From NCBI RefSeq assembly GCF_002088945.1, contig NZ_NCSU01000007.1:930001-994000 (forward strand): 64,000 nt of DNA, in the 5' to 3' direction. Shown piece after piece: positions 1-9,543 of the stretch (position 1 is its first letter; every line of letters begins with the position of its first letter). The DNA is from Henriciella pelagia. GTDB taxonomy: Bacteria > Pseudomonadota > Alphaproteobacteria > Caulobacterales > Hyphomonadaceae. The translations under genes were made by a program, and so were the position numbers. The notes beneath the pieces are model-generated. The model had not been told where the DNA came from, did no database searches, and was given only the letters and a program-made list of their open reading frames with translations.

Positions 1-1964
<1,964 letters not shown>

Positions 1965-2021
1965 ACGCAGTAAAAACAATGACTTATGGGGTAAAAATTT
2001 CTGGTGCTCGCAAGGGGGCTG

Positions 2022-2786
2022 TCAGTCCGCGAAAACCGGCGGCCGTTTCTGCGCGAATGCGGCGGCGGCTTCGGCAAATTCGGGCGATTTCAGCTGCTCT
2101 GCGAAATGCTGGCCTTCCTCGGCCATGCGGGCGGCGACAGCGTCCCGATTGCCGCGGATGAGCGCCTTGGACTTGCGGATTGCGGTCGGCCCCGACGCGG
2201 CGATCCGGCCCGCGCAATCCAGAGCGGCGGCCATCAACTCGCCCGCTGGCAGCACGCGCGAGACAAGCCCGCAGGCAAGCGCTTCCTCGGCGCTCACAAT
2301 GCGGCCCGCGAGCAGGATCTCGTTCGCCATGGAATTGCCGACAGTGGCAGGCAGGAGGAGGGAGGAGCCCGCCTCCGGCACAAGGCCGAGCTGGGTAAAG
2401 GGCGCGCGGAAATTGGCCGTGTCGGCGGCATAGGCGATGTCGCAATGCAGGAGCATGGTGAGGCCGACGCCGATGGCCGGGCCGTTGACCGCCGCGATCA
2501 CCGGCTTCTCGGCGTCGCGGATGGCTTCGAGGAAGCGCTGGACGGGCGGCTTGCCGGTCTTGCGGTCCATGTCGCTCGCAAAGTCCGTGAGGTCATTGCC
2601 GGCGGTGAAAAGGTCGCCCTCGCCGGTGAGGATGATGGCGCGCACGGCCTTGTCGTCATTCGCACCGTTCAAGGCATCAGCCATGGCGCCATACATGGCC
2701 TGGGTGAGGGCATTCTTGCGGTCCGGCCGGTTGATGGTGATGGTCAGGATGCGGTCAGCGATGGCTGTGGTGATGTGCTCGGTCAT
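2022..2786 (-). CDS. Enoyl-CoA hydratase/isomerase family protein (isomerase-type)
   Basis: A 254-residue crotonase-fold enzyme acting on acyl-CoA esters. The N-terminus (ITINRPDRKNALTQAMY) and the oxyanion-hole segments (FTAGNDLTDF; AVNGPAIGVGLTML) are typical. The first hydratase glutamate is absent: GVGLTML stands where true hydratases have GGGCE. A glutamate in GLVPEAGSS is kept, the pattern of delta3-delta2-enoyl-CoA isomerases and PaaG-like proteins. Isomerisation of unsaturated acyl-CoA is therefore more likely than hydration (inference). The ATG at 2784-2786 is the only sensible start. It is co-oriented with the methyltransferase gene upstream, 127 bp away. A second, hydratase-type paralogue lies at 12003-12779. 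Confidence 0.85.
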   Translation of the reverse strand: MTEHITTAIADRILTITINRPDRKNALTQAMYGAMADALNGANDDKAVRAIILTGEGDLFTAGNDLTDFASDMDRKTGKPPVQRFLEAIRDAEKPVIAAVNGPAIGVGLTMLLHCDIAYAADTANFRAPFTQLGLVPEAGSSLLLPATVGNSMANEILLAGRIVSAEEALACGLVSRVLPAGELMAAALDCAGRIAASGPTAIRKSKALIRGNRDAVAARMAEEGQHFAEQLKSPEFAEAAAAFAQKRPPVFAD

Positions 2787-2913
2787 GGTAATCCTCTTGC
2801 GGGCGGAAAGCTGCCTTGCTCAACTGTTCGGGGAATCTGGTGAGGGTTTCAACCCGTGCCGTCAAGGCAGTCCGGCAGCCGCCTATCTCGATCCCCCGTG
2901 CGGCCCGGCTGTA

Positions 2914-3741
2914 TCAGGCGGGTTTGCGCACGAGGATGGCCGTCGGCATGATCTGGCCACTCTGCCAGGCGGCAAGCAGGTTTGCGCTCTTCTCGGCGGC
3001 CGAGGCACCCATCAGCGTTGCGGTGCTGATGGCGGGCGGAGGATTTCCCTTGCTGGCGGCGATACGCTCGAAGAAGGCGGCGGCGATGTCGCGCTGCGGC
3101 TCGATGCCGTCGATGGCAAAGCCTGCCGCTTCGAGGTGTTCCTCATACGTGTCCGCGCCGCGCACGAAGCTGATCGACGGGTCGCTTGCCCATGGCATGG
3201 GGAAGGCGAGGGGCGAGGCATCATCCTCGCCGCGCATGATGTCGTAGATGAGGAAGTACCCGCCCGGCTTCAGCACGCGTTTCACTTCGCTGAACAGTTC
3301 GCGCTTGTGCTCAATGTTCATGCCGACATGGAACATCCAGGCGCGGTCGAATGTGTCTTCGTCGAAGCCGGTGTCCATGGCGCTGCGATGGTGCAGGTGG
3401 ACGCGGCTGGAAAGGTTGAGCCAGGAGGAAATCGTCTTGCCCGCCTCGATAAAGTTCAGGGTGAGGTCGATCCCGTCCACCTTGCAGCGATAGCGGTGCG
3501 CGCCATAGCGTGCGGCCCCGCCTGTGCCGCAGCCAATGTCGAGGGCGCGCATCTCCTCCTTCAGTTCGAGCCGGGGCAGGAGCGCGGCCGTCGCGGCGCG
3601 GCCGCCAATATGGAAGTCCTCAAGCGGCGCGATCTCTTCAATCGTGACCGTATCGGGCGTTCGGCCGATTTCGCCGATCGCCCTTTCGATGCGCGAGAGA
3701 AGGTCGACACTGTTATAGTGATCGCTGACCGGACCTGACAT
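2914..3741 (-). CDS. Class I SAM-dependent methyltransferase
   Basis: A 275-residue Rossmann-fold methyltransferase. Motif I reads ALDIGCGTGGAARY; an acidic motif II follows (KVDGIDLTLNFIEAG), then a post-I region (FDRAWMFHVGMNIEHK) and RVLKPGGYFLIYDIM. It resembles the ubiquinone/sterol-type Methyltransf_11 family; the substrate is unknown. The reading frame stays open upstream to about 4416, but the protein-like part begins at ATG 3739-3741 (MSGPVSDHYNSVDLL), which is the start used. It diverges from the small membrane protein gene at 3892, leaving a 150-bp shared promoter region. Confidence 0.82.
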   Translation of the reverse strand: MSGPVSDHYNSVDLLSRIERAIGEIGRTPDTVTIEEIAPLEDFHIGGRAATAALLPRLELKEEMRALDIGCGTGGAARYGAHRYRCKVDGIDLTLNFIEAGKTISSWLNLSSRVHLHHRSAMDTGFDEDTFDRAWMFHVGMNIEHKRELFSEVKRVLKPGGYFLIYDIMRGEDDASPLAFPMPWASDPSISFVRGADTYEEHLEAAGFAIDGIEPQRDIAAAFFERIAASKGNPPPAISTATLMGASAAEKSANLLAAWQSGQIMPTAILVRKPA

Positions 3742-3891
3742 GAAATGCCTCAACTGGTTCGTGTTGTTATTGCGGAATTTTCCGGGAGCGTACAGTTGTG
3801 ACGGGCGCGGCACGCAGGAAAGCTCCGTCCTTGCTTGCTGGTCTGAAACCAATTGACTTCGCAGGCGCAAAGATCGAATCCTCTTCAGATC

Positions 3892-4290
3892 ATGGGGACT
3901 TTGAACTTGCTCATCGGGCGCCACAGGGCCCAGATCAAGGAGAGATCGCGGATTTCGCGGTATATCCTTCTGCTGGCGATTCTGGCGACGCTGACCTGTT
4001 TCGCGACTTTCATCTCGACCCTGTCCGGTGACTATCCTCTGCCTGTCGGCGGAGATTTGTTTGCCGGCAAGCCTGAGCGGATGCTGGGCGCGACCAATTT
4101 CTTCATGATGACGGCAATCGGTGCCGCGCTGCGCATGTGGCGGTTCCGGCAAATGCGGATCAAGCTGATGATTGCCGAGGCATTCATCCGGGAAAATGAC
4201 CAGGACACGGCCGTGAAGCTGTTGCTCGAGCCGGTTTTTGGCGATGATGTCTGGGACGAGACGGACGGAAAGATCAGCGCGCGGGCGTAA
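3892..4290 (+). CDS. Small two-TM membrane protein, unknown function
   Basis: I do not recognise this family. From ATG 3892 the product is 132 residues. It has a basic N-terminus (GRHRAQIKERSRISRY), a first hydrophobic span (ILLLAILATLTCFATF), a polar loop and a second span (TNFFMMTAIGAALRMW), then a charged tail (RFRQMRIKLMIAEAFIRENDQD). A TTG start at 3853 would add 13 residues; neither start has a convincing ribosome site. The gene ends 7 bp before the next start, so the two are very likely co-transcribed and may act together. Confidence 0.6.
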   Translation: MGTLNLLIGRHRAQIKERSRISRYILLLAILATLTCFATFISTLSGDYPLPVGGDLFAGKPERMLGATNFFMMTAIGAALRMWRFRQMRIKLMIAEAFIRENDQDTAVKLLLEPVFGDDVWDETDGKISARA

Positions 4291-4297
4291 AGGGTGA

Positions 4298-5674
4298 ATG
4301 ATGACCGACACGACGAGAGAGCACCAGATCACATCGGCCGACCTGCTCGCCGAACTGCGCGAGGAACAGCAAAGCTTCCGTTTCCTGATGACGGCGCTCG
4401 CGGCGATTATTGGCATGGCCGCGGTGATCGTGGCCGGCAGCGTGATCTATTTCTACATGCAGCTGTCGGGCCTCAAGCAGCAATATGCCGAGCAGACCCG
4501 TCTCAATGAGATGAACCTGCGCATCGTGGCCGGGGAAGCTGGCCGCCAGCGCGAGTCCACGCAGGCCGCCATTGTCGCCATTCGCGAAGAGAATGAGGCG
4601 GCCCGCCGCCAGGCCGATCTTGCGCGTGAGATCCAGCGCGCTGACTCTGTCAGCCAGGCCTCGGGCTACAAGGACAATGCGATGGAGCTGGCCCAGCAGC
4701 ATTTCCTCGGCGTGCCGCTCAATGAGGTGACGGCGCAGGTGGTCGGCGTCGTGCTGCGCGCCGATGGGACGGACGGCGAATTGCTGTCGACCGAGGAGCG
4801 TCTGCAGTTGCAGGCCGCGCTGGAAGACTGGGGCGGTCAGAATATCGAGGCGGTGCGCGCGTCGATGACGGCGCTGCTGGAGAACTCCGATTCGCTCGAA
4901 GCGCAGGCGCGCGGGGCCGCCGGGCTTGCCGCTCTCGAATACCGTGCGGCCAATGACCTGTCGCTGGGCTGGAACCGGGGCTGCTCGACCGTGGTCGACT
5001 ATGTGAACCAGGCGGCTGCCCGCGGCCTTGAAGCGCCGATGCTGCTGCTCTGGAAGGGGCAGTGCCTCAGGAAGCGCGGCGATGCGCTGCTGGCCTATCA
5101 GGCCTTCTCCAAGGCGGCGGGCATGCTTGAAGGCGGCGATTTCGACGAGACCCTGCTGCAGGCGCAGATCGCGCATCACGGTGTTGGCACGACGCTCGTC
5201 GCGCTGGTTGCGAGCGAACAGTTGCCGTCCGGGCGCGATTCCGAGAGCGCGCTGCAGGAAGCGCTGGCCGAGCTTCGCGAGGCGGCGCGCCTGAGGGCAG
5301 AGCGCGGGGCGACAGCGGTTGGCGTGGCCTATACCGAGGAGAATATCGGCTTTATCCACATACTCGATGAGGACTGGCAGACGGCGCTCGATCATACCAA
5401 GCGCATTGATGATATCCTGCCGCTGGCCTGGAACCTGACGGTTCGAAATATAGCCGCAATGGAGAATGAGCAGGCGCTGCGCCGCTCCAATGGGGCGCGT
5501 GAAGATATCCGGCGCATGCAGAAAATCCAGGATGATACGAAATTGGTGCTCGGCCTGATGAGCTGCAACCAGATTGACCGGCCCGAGCTGAAGCGGCTGC
5601 TGCCGGCCCGTTACTCACCGCAGATCGACGAGCTGTCGCGCCATTGCGATGCCGATGCTGGTGGCTCGCCCTAA
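4298..5674 (+). CDS. Single-pass membrane protein with coiled coil and helical-repeat domain, unknown function
   Basis: A 458-residue protein of unknown family. One transmembrane segment (about residues 30-54, FLMTALAAIIGMAAVIVAGS onward) follows a short charged N-terminus. A heptad-like region rich in E, Q, R and A (about 60-112) looks like a coiled coil. The rest is alpha-helical with TPR-like stretches (LLLWKGQCLRKRGDALLAYQ; AYTEENIGFIHILDEDWQTA). ATG 4298 is immediately followed by a second ATG at 4301; AAAGGG upstream suits the second better. The gene is coupled to the small membrane gene before it. Its stop overlaps the stop of the convergent GAF-kinase by 4 bp. A scaffold or envelope-sensing role is only a guess. 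Confidence 0.6.
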   Translation: MMTDTTREHQITSADLLAELREEQQSFRFLMTALAAIIGMAAVIVAGSVIYFYMQLSGLKQQYAEQTRLNEMNLRIVAGEAGRQRESTQAAIVAIREENEAARRQADLAREIQRADSVSQASGYKDNAMELAQQHFLGVPLNEVTAQVVGVVLRADGTDGELLSTEERLQLQAALEDWGGQNIEAVRASMTALLENSDSLEAQARGAAGLAALEYRAANDLSLGWNRGCSTVVDYVNQAAARGLEAPMLLLWKGQCLRKRGDALLAYQAFSKAAGMLEGGDFDETLLQAQIAHHGVGTTLVALVASEQLPSGRDSESALQEALAELREAARLRAERGATAVGVAYTEENIGFIHILDEDWQTALDHTKRIDDILPLAWNLTVRNIAAMENEQALRRSNGAREDIRRMQKIQDDTKLVLGLMSCNQIDRPELKRLLPARYSPQIDELSRHCDADAGGSP

Positions 5675-6762
5675 CGCTCCGACAGCATGCGGACGCGGTC
5701 AGGCAGGGCCGTCACCGAATAGTTGAAGCCTTCTGGCTGGATGTCGAAGACGGCCTGACCGCCGAAGGTTTTCGGGACGATGCGTTTCAGGATCAGGCTG
5801 CCGAACCCGCTGCCCGGCTCGCGCGCTTCACGCGGCGCGATGAGCTTTTCCTGCCAGTTGAACTGCATCAGGTCGCCCTGCGTCCAGCCAAAGGCAGCCC
5901 GCCCGCCGGTTGAACCAAGCGCGCCATGCTTGACCGAATTGGTGCCGAGCTCATTGAGCAGGAGCGACATGGCAAAGGCGGCGCGTGCCGTGATGTGAAA
6001 ATCATCCTGATCCTGGATGGCGATGAGCGGATTGTCAGGCTCAGGCTCGAAAGGCTGCAGCGATTTGATGGCGAGCTCGCGGATCGAGACCGACTGCCAG
6101 TTATTGCGCGACAGCATGGACTGGGTCTCGGCCAGTGTGTTGATCTTCTCGCGCAGGCGCCGGACAAACTGGCCGTGCTCCACTTCGGATTTGTCGAGCA
6201 GGCTGATCAGCGATGTGACATGGGCATACATATTACCCATGCGGTGTTCGAGTTCGCGATTGATGACGGAGAGGTCGTGGACCTGGCGCTTGCGGGCATC
6301 GGCCTCGATTTCGACCATGACGCCTGCGGCAAGGTCACGGAGGATCTGCCGGTCGGTCTCGTCAAAGCTCTCGCGAGGCTTCGGGTCGATCACGCAGAGC
6401 GTGCCGAGGGCGTGGCCATCGCGCGTGATGAGCGGCGCGCCGGCATAGAAGCGGATGAAGGGTTCGCCCACCACGAGGGGATTGTCGGCAAAGCGGACAT
6501 CCTTGGCGGCATCAAGGACGACCATGATTTCATTCGCGCGGATGGCGTATTCGCAGAAGGCGATGTCGCGGCTGGTTTCCTTCGTGCCCAGCCCGTAGCA
6601 GGACTTGAACCACTGGCGATCAGCATCAATCAGCGAGACGAGGGCGATTTCCGTCTCGAGCGAATTCGCTGCGAGGCGGGTCAGCCTGTCAAAACGCGGA
6701 TCGGGATCGGTGTCCAGCAGCTTCGTTTCCGACAGCGCGGTCAGACGAGCTTGCTCTTTCAT
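5671..6762 (-). CDS. GAF domain sensor histidine kinase, HWE/HisKA_2 type
   Basis: A 363-residue soluble kinase. Residues ~20-150 form a GAF domain (FDRLTRLAANSLETEIALVS; FYAGAPLITRDGHALGTLCV). The phosphoacceptor histidine is H173 in NRELEHRMGN. The ATP-binding region has LLLNELGTNSVKHGAL (N275) and a WQE triplet at 303-305, which mark the HWE/HisKA_2 group common in alphaproteobacteria. The N-box histidine of classic HWE kinases is Asn here. Such kinases often feed the PhyR-type general stress response, but no phyR, nepR or ecfG is in this window. The start ATG 6760-6762 abuts a perfect palindrome (6763-6774). It lies between recF and the membrane cassette, with its stop overlapping the latter. 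Confidence 0.88.
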   Translation of the reverse strand: MKEQARLTALSETKLLDTDPDPRFDRLTRLAANSLETEIALVSLIDADRQWFKSCYGLGTKETSRDIAFCEYAIRANEIMVVLDAAKDVRFADNPLVVGEPFIRFYAGAPLITRDGHALGTLCVIDPKPRESFDETDRQILRDLAAGVMVEIEADARKRQVHDLSVINRELEHRMGNMYAHVTSLISLLDKSEVEHGQFVRRLREKINTLAETQSMLSRNNWQSVSIRELAIKSLQPFEPEPDNPLIAIQDQDDFHITARAAFAMSLLLNELGTNSVKHGALGSTGGRAAFGWTQGDLMQFNWQEKLIAPREAREPGSGFGSLILKRIVPKTFGGQAVFDIQPEGFNYSVTALPDRVRMLSER

Positions 6763-6799
6763 GGTCGCACGACCTCTTGCTCCACTCGCATGACGAGTG
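6763..6799 (-). promoter_or_regulatory. Two small palindromes in the leader of the GAF kinase gene
   Basis: GGTCG-CA-CGACC (6763-6774) touches the start codon and covers the likely AGAGG ribosome site. CACTCG-CATGA-CGAGTG (6783-6799) lies just upstream. They could be an operator, or an mRNA hairpin masking the ribosome site. No known regulator motif is recognised. Confidence 0.35.
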
Positions 6800-6987
6800 T
6801 TGTTCCTGCATCCCTGCTGTCATCTGGTCACATACAGGCCCAAGATACAAGACGTGTACACAGCTCCATATGCGGCAATGGTGCGGTTAGGAACTCATTT
6901 TTCGTGCGGTTTCAGAGCACAAGCCGACACTTCGATAAGTTGTGCTCGCCTCCCGGGGGTTGCAACCTTAGGCTAAGATGCGGCGGC

Positions 6988-8097
6988 TTACGCCTCCCGC
7001 GCTTCGCCATCCCTGATCTCAAACCGTTGGGCACGATCCTGAAAGGCTTCGAAGAGGAAGCTTTCCGTTCCGGTGAGCCAGGCTTGTCCGCCGAGGGCGC
7101 AGAGCTCATCGAAGAGGGCAGCGCGCCGGTCGGCATCGAGATGAGCCGCGGCTTCATCGAGGAGAAGGATGGGGGACGGGCCTTCGCCATCCTGCGAGAG
7201 CGCCTTTGCCGAGGCAAGGATAAGCCCGATGAGCAGGGCTTTCTGCTGGCCGGTCGAGGCTTCGCCAGCCGGCATGCCGGTCGGGCGGTGGATGACAGAG
7301 AGGTCAGTGCGGTGCGGGCCAGAGAGCGTCCGGCCTGCCGCCATGTCCCGGCGCCGGCCATTGCGGTAGGCGTCGCTAAGCGTTTCGAAAATGGTTTTGA
7401 AGTCCTCGCCCTTGACGGCCGCCTGTTCGGCGTCGCCGTCGAGCGAGAGGTCGCCTTTCGGGAAGAAGCCTTCAGGGCGGGCATCGACAGCAGATTGCAG
7501 GCTTTCCAGAACATGCGCGCGGTTGATCGCGATTTCGGCGCCGGCTTCGGCCATTCGGGTCTCGATGGCATCAGCCCAGGCCGGGTCGACATGGCCGCGC
7601 TCCAGCAGGGCATTGCGTTCGCGCATGGCGCGCTCATAGCGGGCAGAGGCGGTGCCGTGCGACGGGATATGAGCCATGACCTGCCGGTCAAAGAAGCGGC
7701 GGCGATCAGACGCCCCGCCACGGAAAACGCCGTCCATGGCGGGCGTCAGCCAGACAATGCGGATGAGGTCAGCGAGGTCTGAGGCCTGAGAGGGTGCGCC
7801 ATCAATGCGGATGATGCGCTTGGAGGTGTTGCCGTCGGTCTCGAGGCCGACGCCGATCTTCTGGTCATCGACCGTGGCTGAAACGGTCCAGCCCGTCTCT
7901 GCGTCATGACGGGTGAGATCGGCGAGGGTCGCCGAGCGCAGGCCCCGTCCGGGACCGAGCTGCGAGACGGCTTCGAGAAGGTTCGTCTTGCCCGCGCCAT
8001 TCGGGCCAAAGAGGCAGACATGCCGCCCATCGAGATCCAGCGAGACAGTCTCGTAATTGCGGAAATTGGAGAGGCGGAGGCGCGTGAGGGCGGTCAT
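6988..8097 (-). CDS. recF: DNA replication and repair protein RecF
   Basis: An SMC-like ATPase that loads RecA at gaps with RecO and RecR. The 369-residue length is normal. Walker A GPNGAGKT (31-38) follows the typical LRLSNFRNYE opening. The ABC-type signature STGQQKALLIGL (~280-291) and Walker B ILLLDEAAAHLD (~309-320) are intact. The ATG is at 8095-8097. It is preceded by dnaN in the same direction, with a 149-bp palindromic repeat between them. gyrB, the usual next gene, lies some 5 kb further on. Confidence 0.97.
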   Translation of the reverse strand: MTALTRLRLSNFRNYETVSLDLDGRHVCLFGPNGAGKTNLLEAVSQLGPGRGLRSATLADLTRHDAETGWTVSATVDDQKIGVGLETDGNTSKRIIRIDGAPSQASDLADLIRIVWLTPAMDGVFRGGASDRRRFFDRQVMAHIPSHGTASARYERAMRERNALLERGHVDPAWADAIETRMAEAGAEIAINRAHVLESLQSAVDARPEGFFPKGDLSLDGDAEQAAVKGEDFKTIFETLSDAYRNGRRRDMAAGRTLSGPHRTDLSVIHRPTGMPAGEASTGQQKALLIGLILASAKALSQDGEGPSPILLLDEAAAHLDADRRAALFDELCALGGQAWLTGTESFLFEAFQDRAQRFEIRDGEAREA

Positions 8098-8107
8098 GTC
8101 TTGTCAT

Positions 8108-8225
8108 CCTCCCCCGTTCACGGGGGAGGTGCCCGCAGGGCGGAGGGGGGAGCGGCAGGAGTTGAGCTTTGAGGCTCCCCCCTCCGAGCCGCTTCGCGGC
8201 CCACCTCCCCCGTTCACGGGGGAGG
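8108..8225. repeat. Composite inverted-repeat element between dnaN and recF
   Basis: An intergenic element with two identical hairpins: arms CCTCCCCCG and CGGGGGAGG around TTCA, at 8108-8129 and 8204-8225. Inside these, CGGAGGGGGGAGC (8141-8153) pairs perfectly with its complement at 8174-8186. The whole unit is thus a long imperfect inverted repeat with ~45-bp arms and a ~20-bp centre, like a BIME or MITE-type repeat. It holds no gene. It fills nearly all of the dnaN-recF gap and would fold strongly in RNA on either strand. Confidence 0.85.
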
Positions 8226-8246
8226 AGAGGCAAGCCGGTACGCCGA

Positions 8247-9368
8247 TCAAACCCGCAGCGGCATCAGCACGTAGCGGGTCGCAAGATCGCCGGGATCAAG
8301 GATCAGGGCCGGGGAGGCCGGATCGTTCAGCATGAACTCGGCATCTTCGGCTTCGATCTGGGCGGTGACATCGAGGAGGTATTTGGCGTTGAAGCCGATC
8401 TCCATCGCGTCGGCGCCATAGTCGCATTCGATCTCTTCATGGCCCTGGCCGGTCTCGGCGGAGTTCACCGCGAGGATGACCTTGCCATCGCCGAGCGAGA
8501 GCTTGACCGAGCGCGAGCGTTCTGCCGACACGGTGGACACGCGGTCGACGGCGGCTTCGAAGGATTTGTTGTCGATGACGAGGCGCTTCTCATTGCCCTT
8601 GGGAATGACGCGCTGATAGTCCGGGAAGGAGCCGTCGATCAGTTTCGATGTGAGCACGGCGCGGCCAGCCTGGAAGACGATCTTGGTCTCGGACACGGAG
8701 ATGGTCACGTCGGCGTCGACGGCATCGATGAGGCGGCGCACTTCGCCGATTGCCTTGCGCGGCACGATCACGCCTTCCAGCGCTTCGGCGCCTTTCGGGG
8801 CCGGAGCATCCGCGAGGGCGAGGCGGTGGCCATCGGTTGCGACCGCGCGCAGCACTTTCTCCTGTTTGTCGCCGTCTGCGGCGTGCAGGTAGACGCCATT
8901 GAGATAATAGCGGGTTTCCTCGGTCGAGATGGCAAAGCGGGTCTTGTCGATCAGGCGGCGCAGGTCGGCGGCATCCACGTTGAATCTGGTGGCGCTGTCA
9001 TCACCCGTCATGGTCTGGAAGTCGGAGGCCGGCAGGGTCGGCAGTTCGAACTTTGAGCGGCCGGAACGGATGGTGAGGCGGCGGTTTTCCGGATTGAGCT
9101 CAAGCTCGACATCGGCGCCGGCAGGCAGCTTGCGGATGACATCGAACAGGGTGCCGGCTGGTGCGGTAATCGCGCCTTCGCTGGCAATCCTGGCGTCGGC
9201 GCTGTCAACGGCCTCGATGTCGAGATCAGTGGCCACGAGGGTCAGCGCGCCGTCCTTTGCGTCCATCAGGACGTTGGACAGGATCGGGATCGTGTTGCGC
9301 CGCTCGACCACGTTCTGAACGTGGGAGAGCGCGTTCAGCAGATCACTTCTTTCAATCGTCAGCTTCAT
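8247..9368 (-). CDS. dnaN: DNA polymerase III beta subunit (sliding clamp)
   Basis: The ring-shaped processivity clamp of the replicative polymerase. At 373 residues it has the family length, with three clamp domains. The start MKLTIERSDLLNALSHVQ and the segments NTIPILSNVL, ATDGHRLAL, SKLIDGSFPDYQRVIP and the C-terminal YVLMPLRV are diagnostic. The last residues build the hydrophobic partner-binding cleft. The ATG at 9366-9368 is preceded by AGGATGG. It sits 175 bp downstream of dnaA, with a hairpin in that gap. Confidence 0.98.
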   Translation of the reverse strand: MKLTIERSDLLNALSHVQNVVERRNTIPILSNVLMDAKDGALTLVATDLDIEAVDSADARIASEGAITAPAGTLFDVIRKLPAGADVELELNPENRRLTIRSGRSKFELPTLPASDFQTMTGDDSATRFNVDAADLRRLIDKTRFAISTEETRYYLNGVYLHAADGDKQEKVLRAVATDGHRLALADAPAPKGAEALEGVIVPRKAIGEVRRLIDAVDADVTISVSETKIVFQAGRAVLTSKLIDGSFPDYQRVIPKGNEKRLVIDNKSFEAAVDRVSTVSAERSRSVKLSLGDGKVILAVNSAETGQGHEEIECDYGADAMEIGFNAKYLLDVTAQIEAEDAEFMLNDPASPALILDPGDLATRYVLMPLRV

Positions 9369-9446
9369 CGATCAACCCATCCTGTTAGCGGTCTTGATGC
9401 CGCCATGATTTTGTTTGCCTGTTCTTCATCCCTGCCAGAGACGAAT

Positions 9447-9474
9447 CGGCCCGCCTCCCATGGGAAGCGGGCCG
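9447..9474 (-). terminator. GC-rich hairpin between dnaA and dnaN
   Basis: CGGCCCGC pairs with GCGGGCCG around an inner CCCATGGG palindrome. It lies ~70 nt past the dnaA stop. No U tract follows on the minus strand, so it could attenuate read-through into dnaN or protect the dnaA mRNA end. Confidence 0.5.
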
Positions 9475-9543
9475 AGTACCCTTGTCAAAATGGACTAAAA
9501 TGCAAGCCCTTGAAAGCGGAAGATTCGCAGGAATCTTCGCCGA

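Noticed and set aside
3742-4416. N-terminal extension of the methyltransferase frame
   Set aside because: The extra ~225 codons are low in conserved features, overlap the plus-strand membrane genes and precede a normal family start at 3741.
5926-7782. 618-codon open frame on the plus strand
   Set aside because: It spans the reverse of the GAF kinase, the gap and recF; its text has no family likeness and is a codon-bias shadow.
8108-8225. Simple terminator between dnaN and recF
   Set aside because: Hairpins lack U tracts and the structure is a larger symmetric repeat, so it is listed as a repeat.
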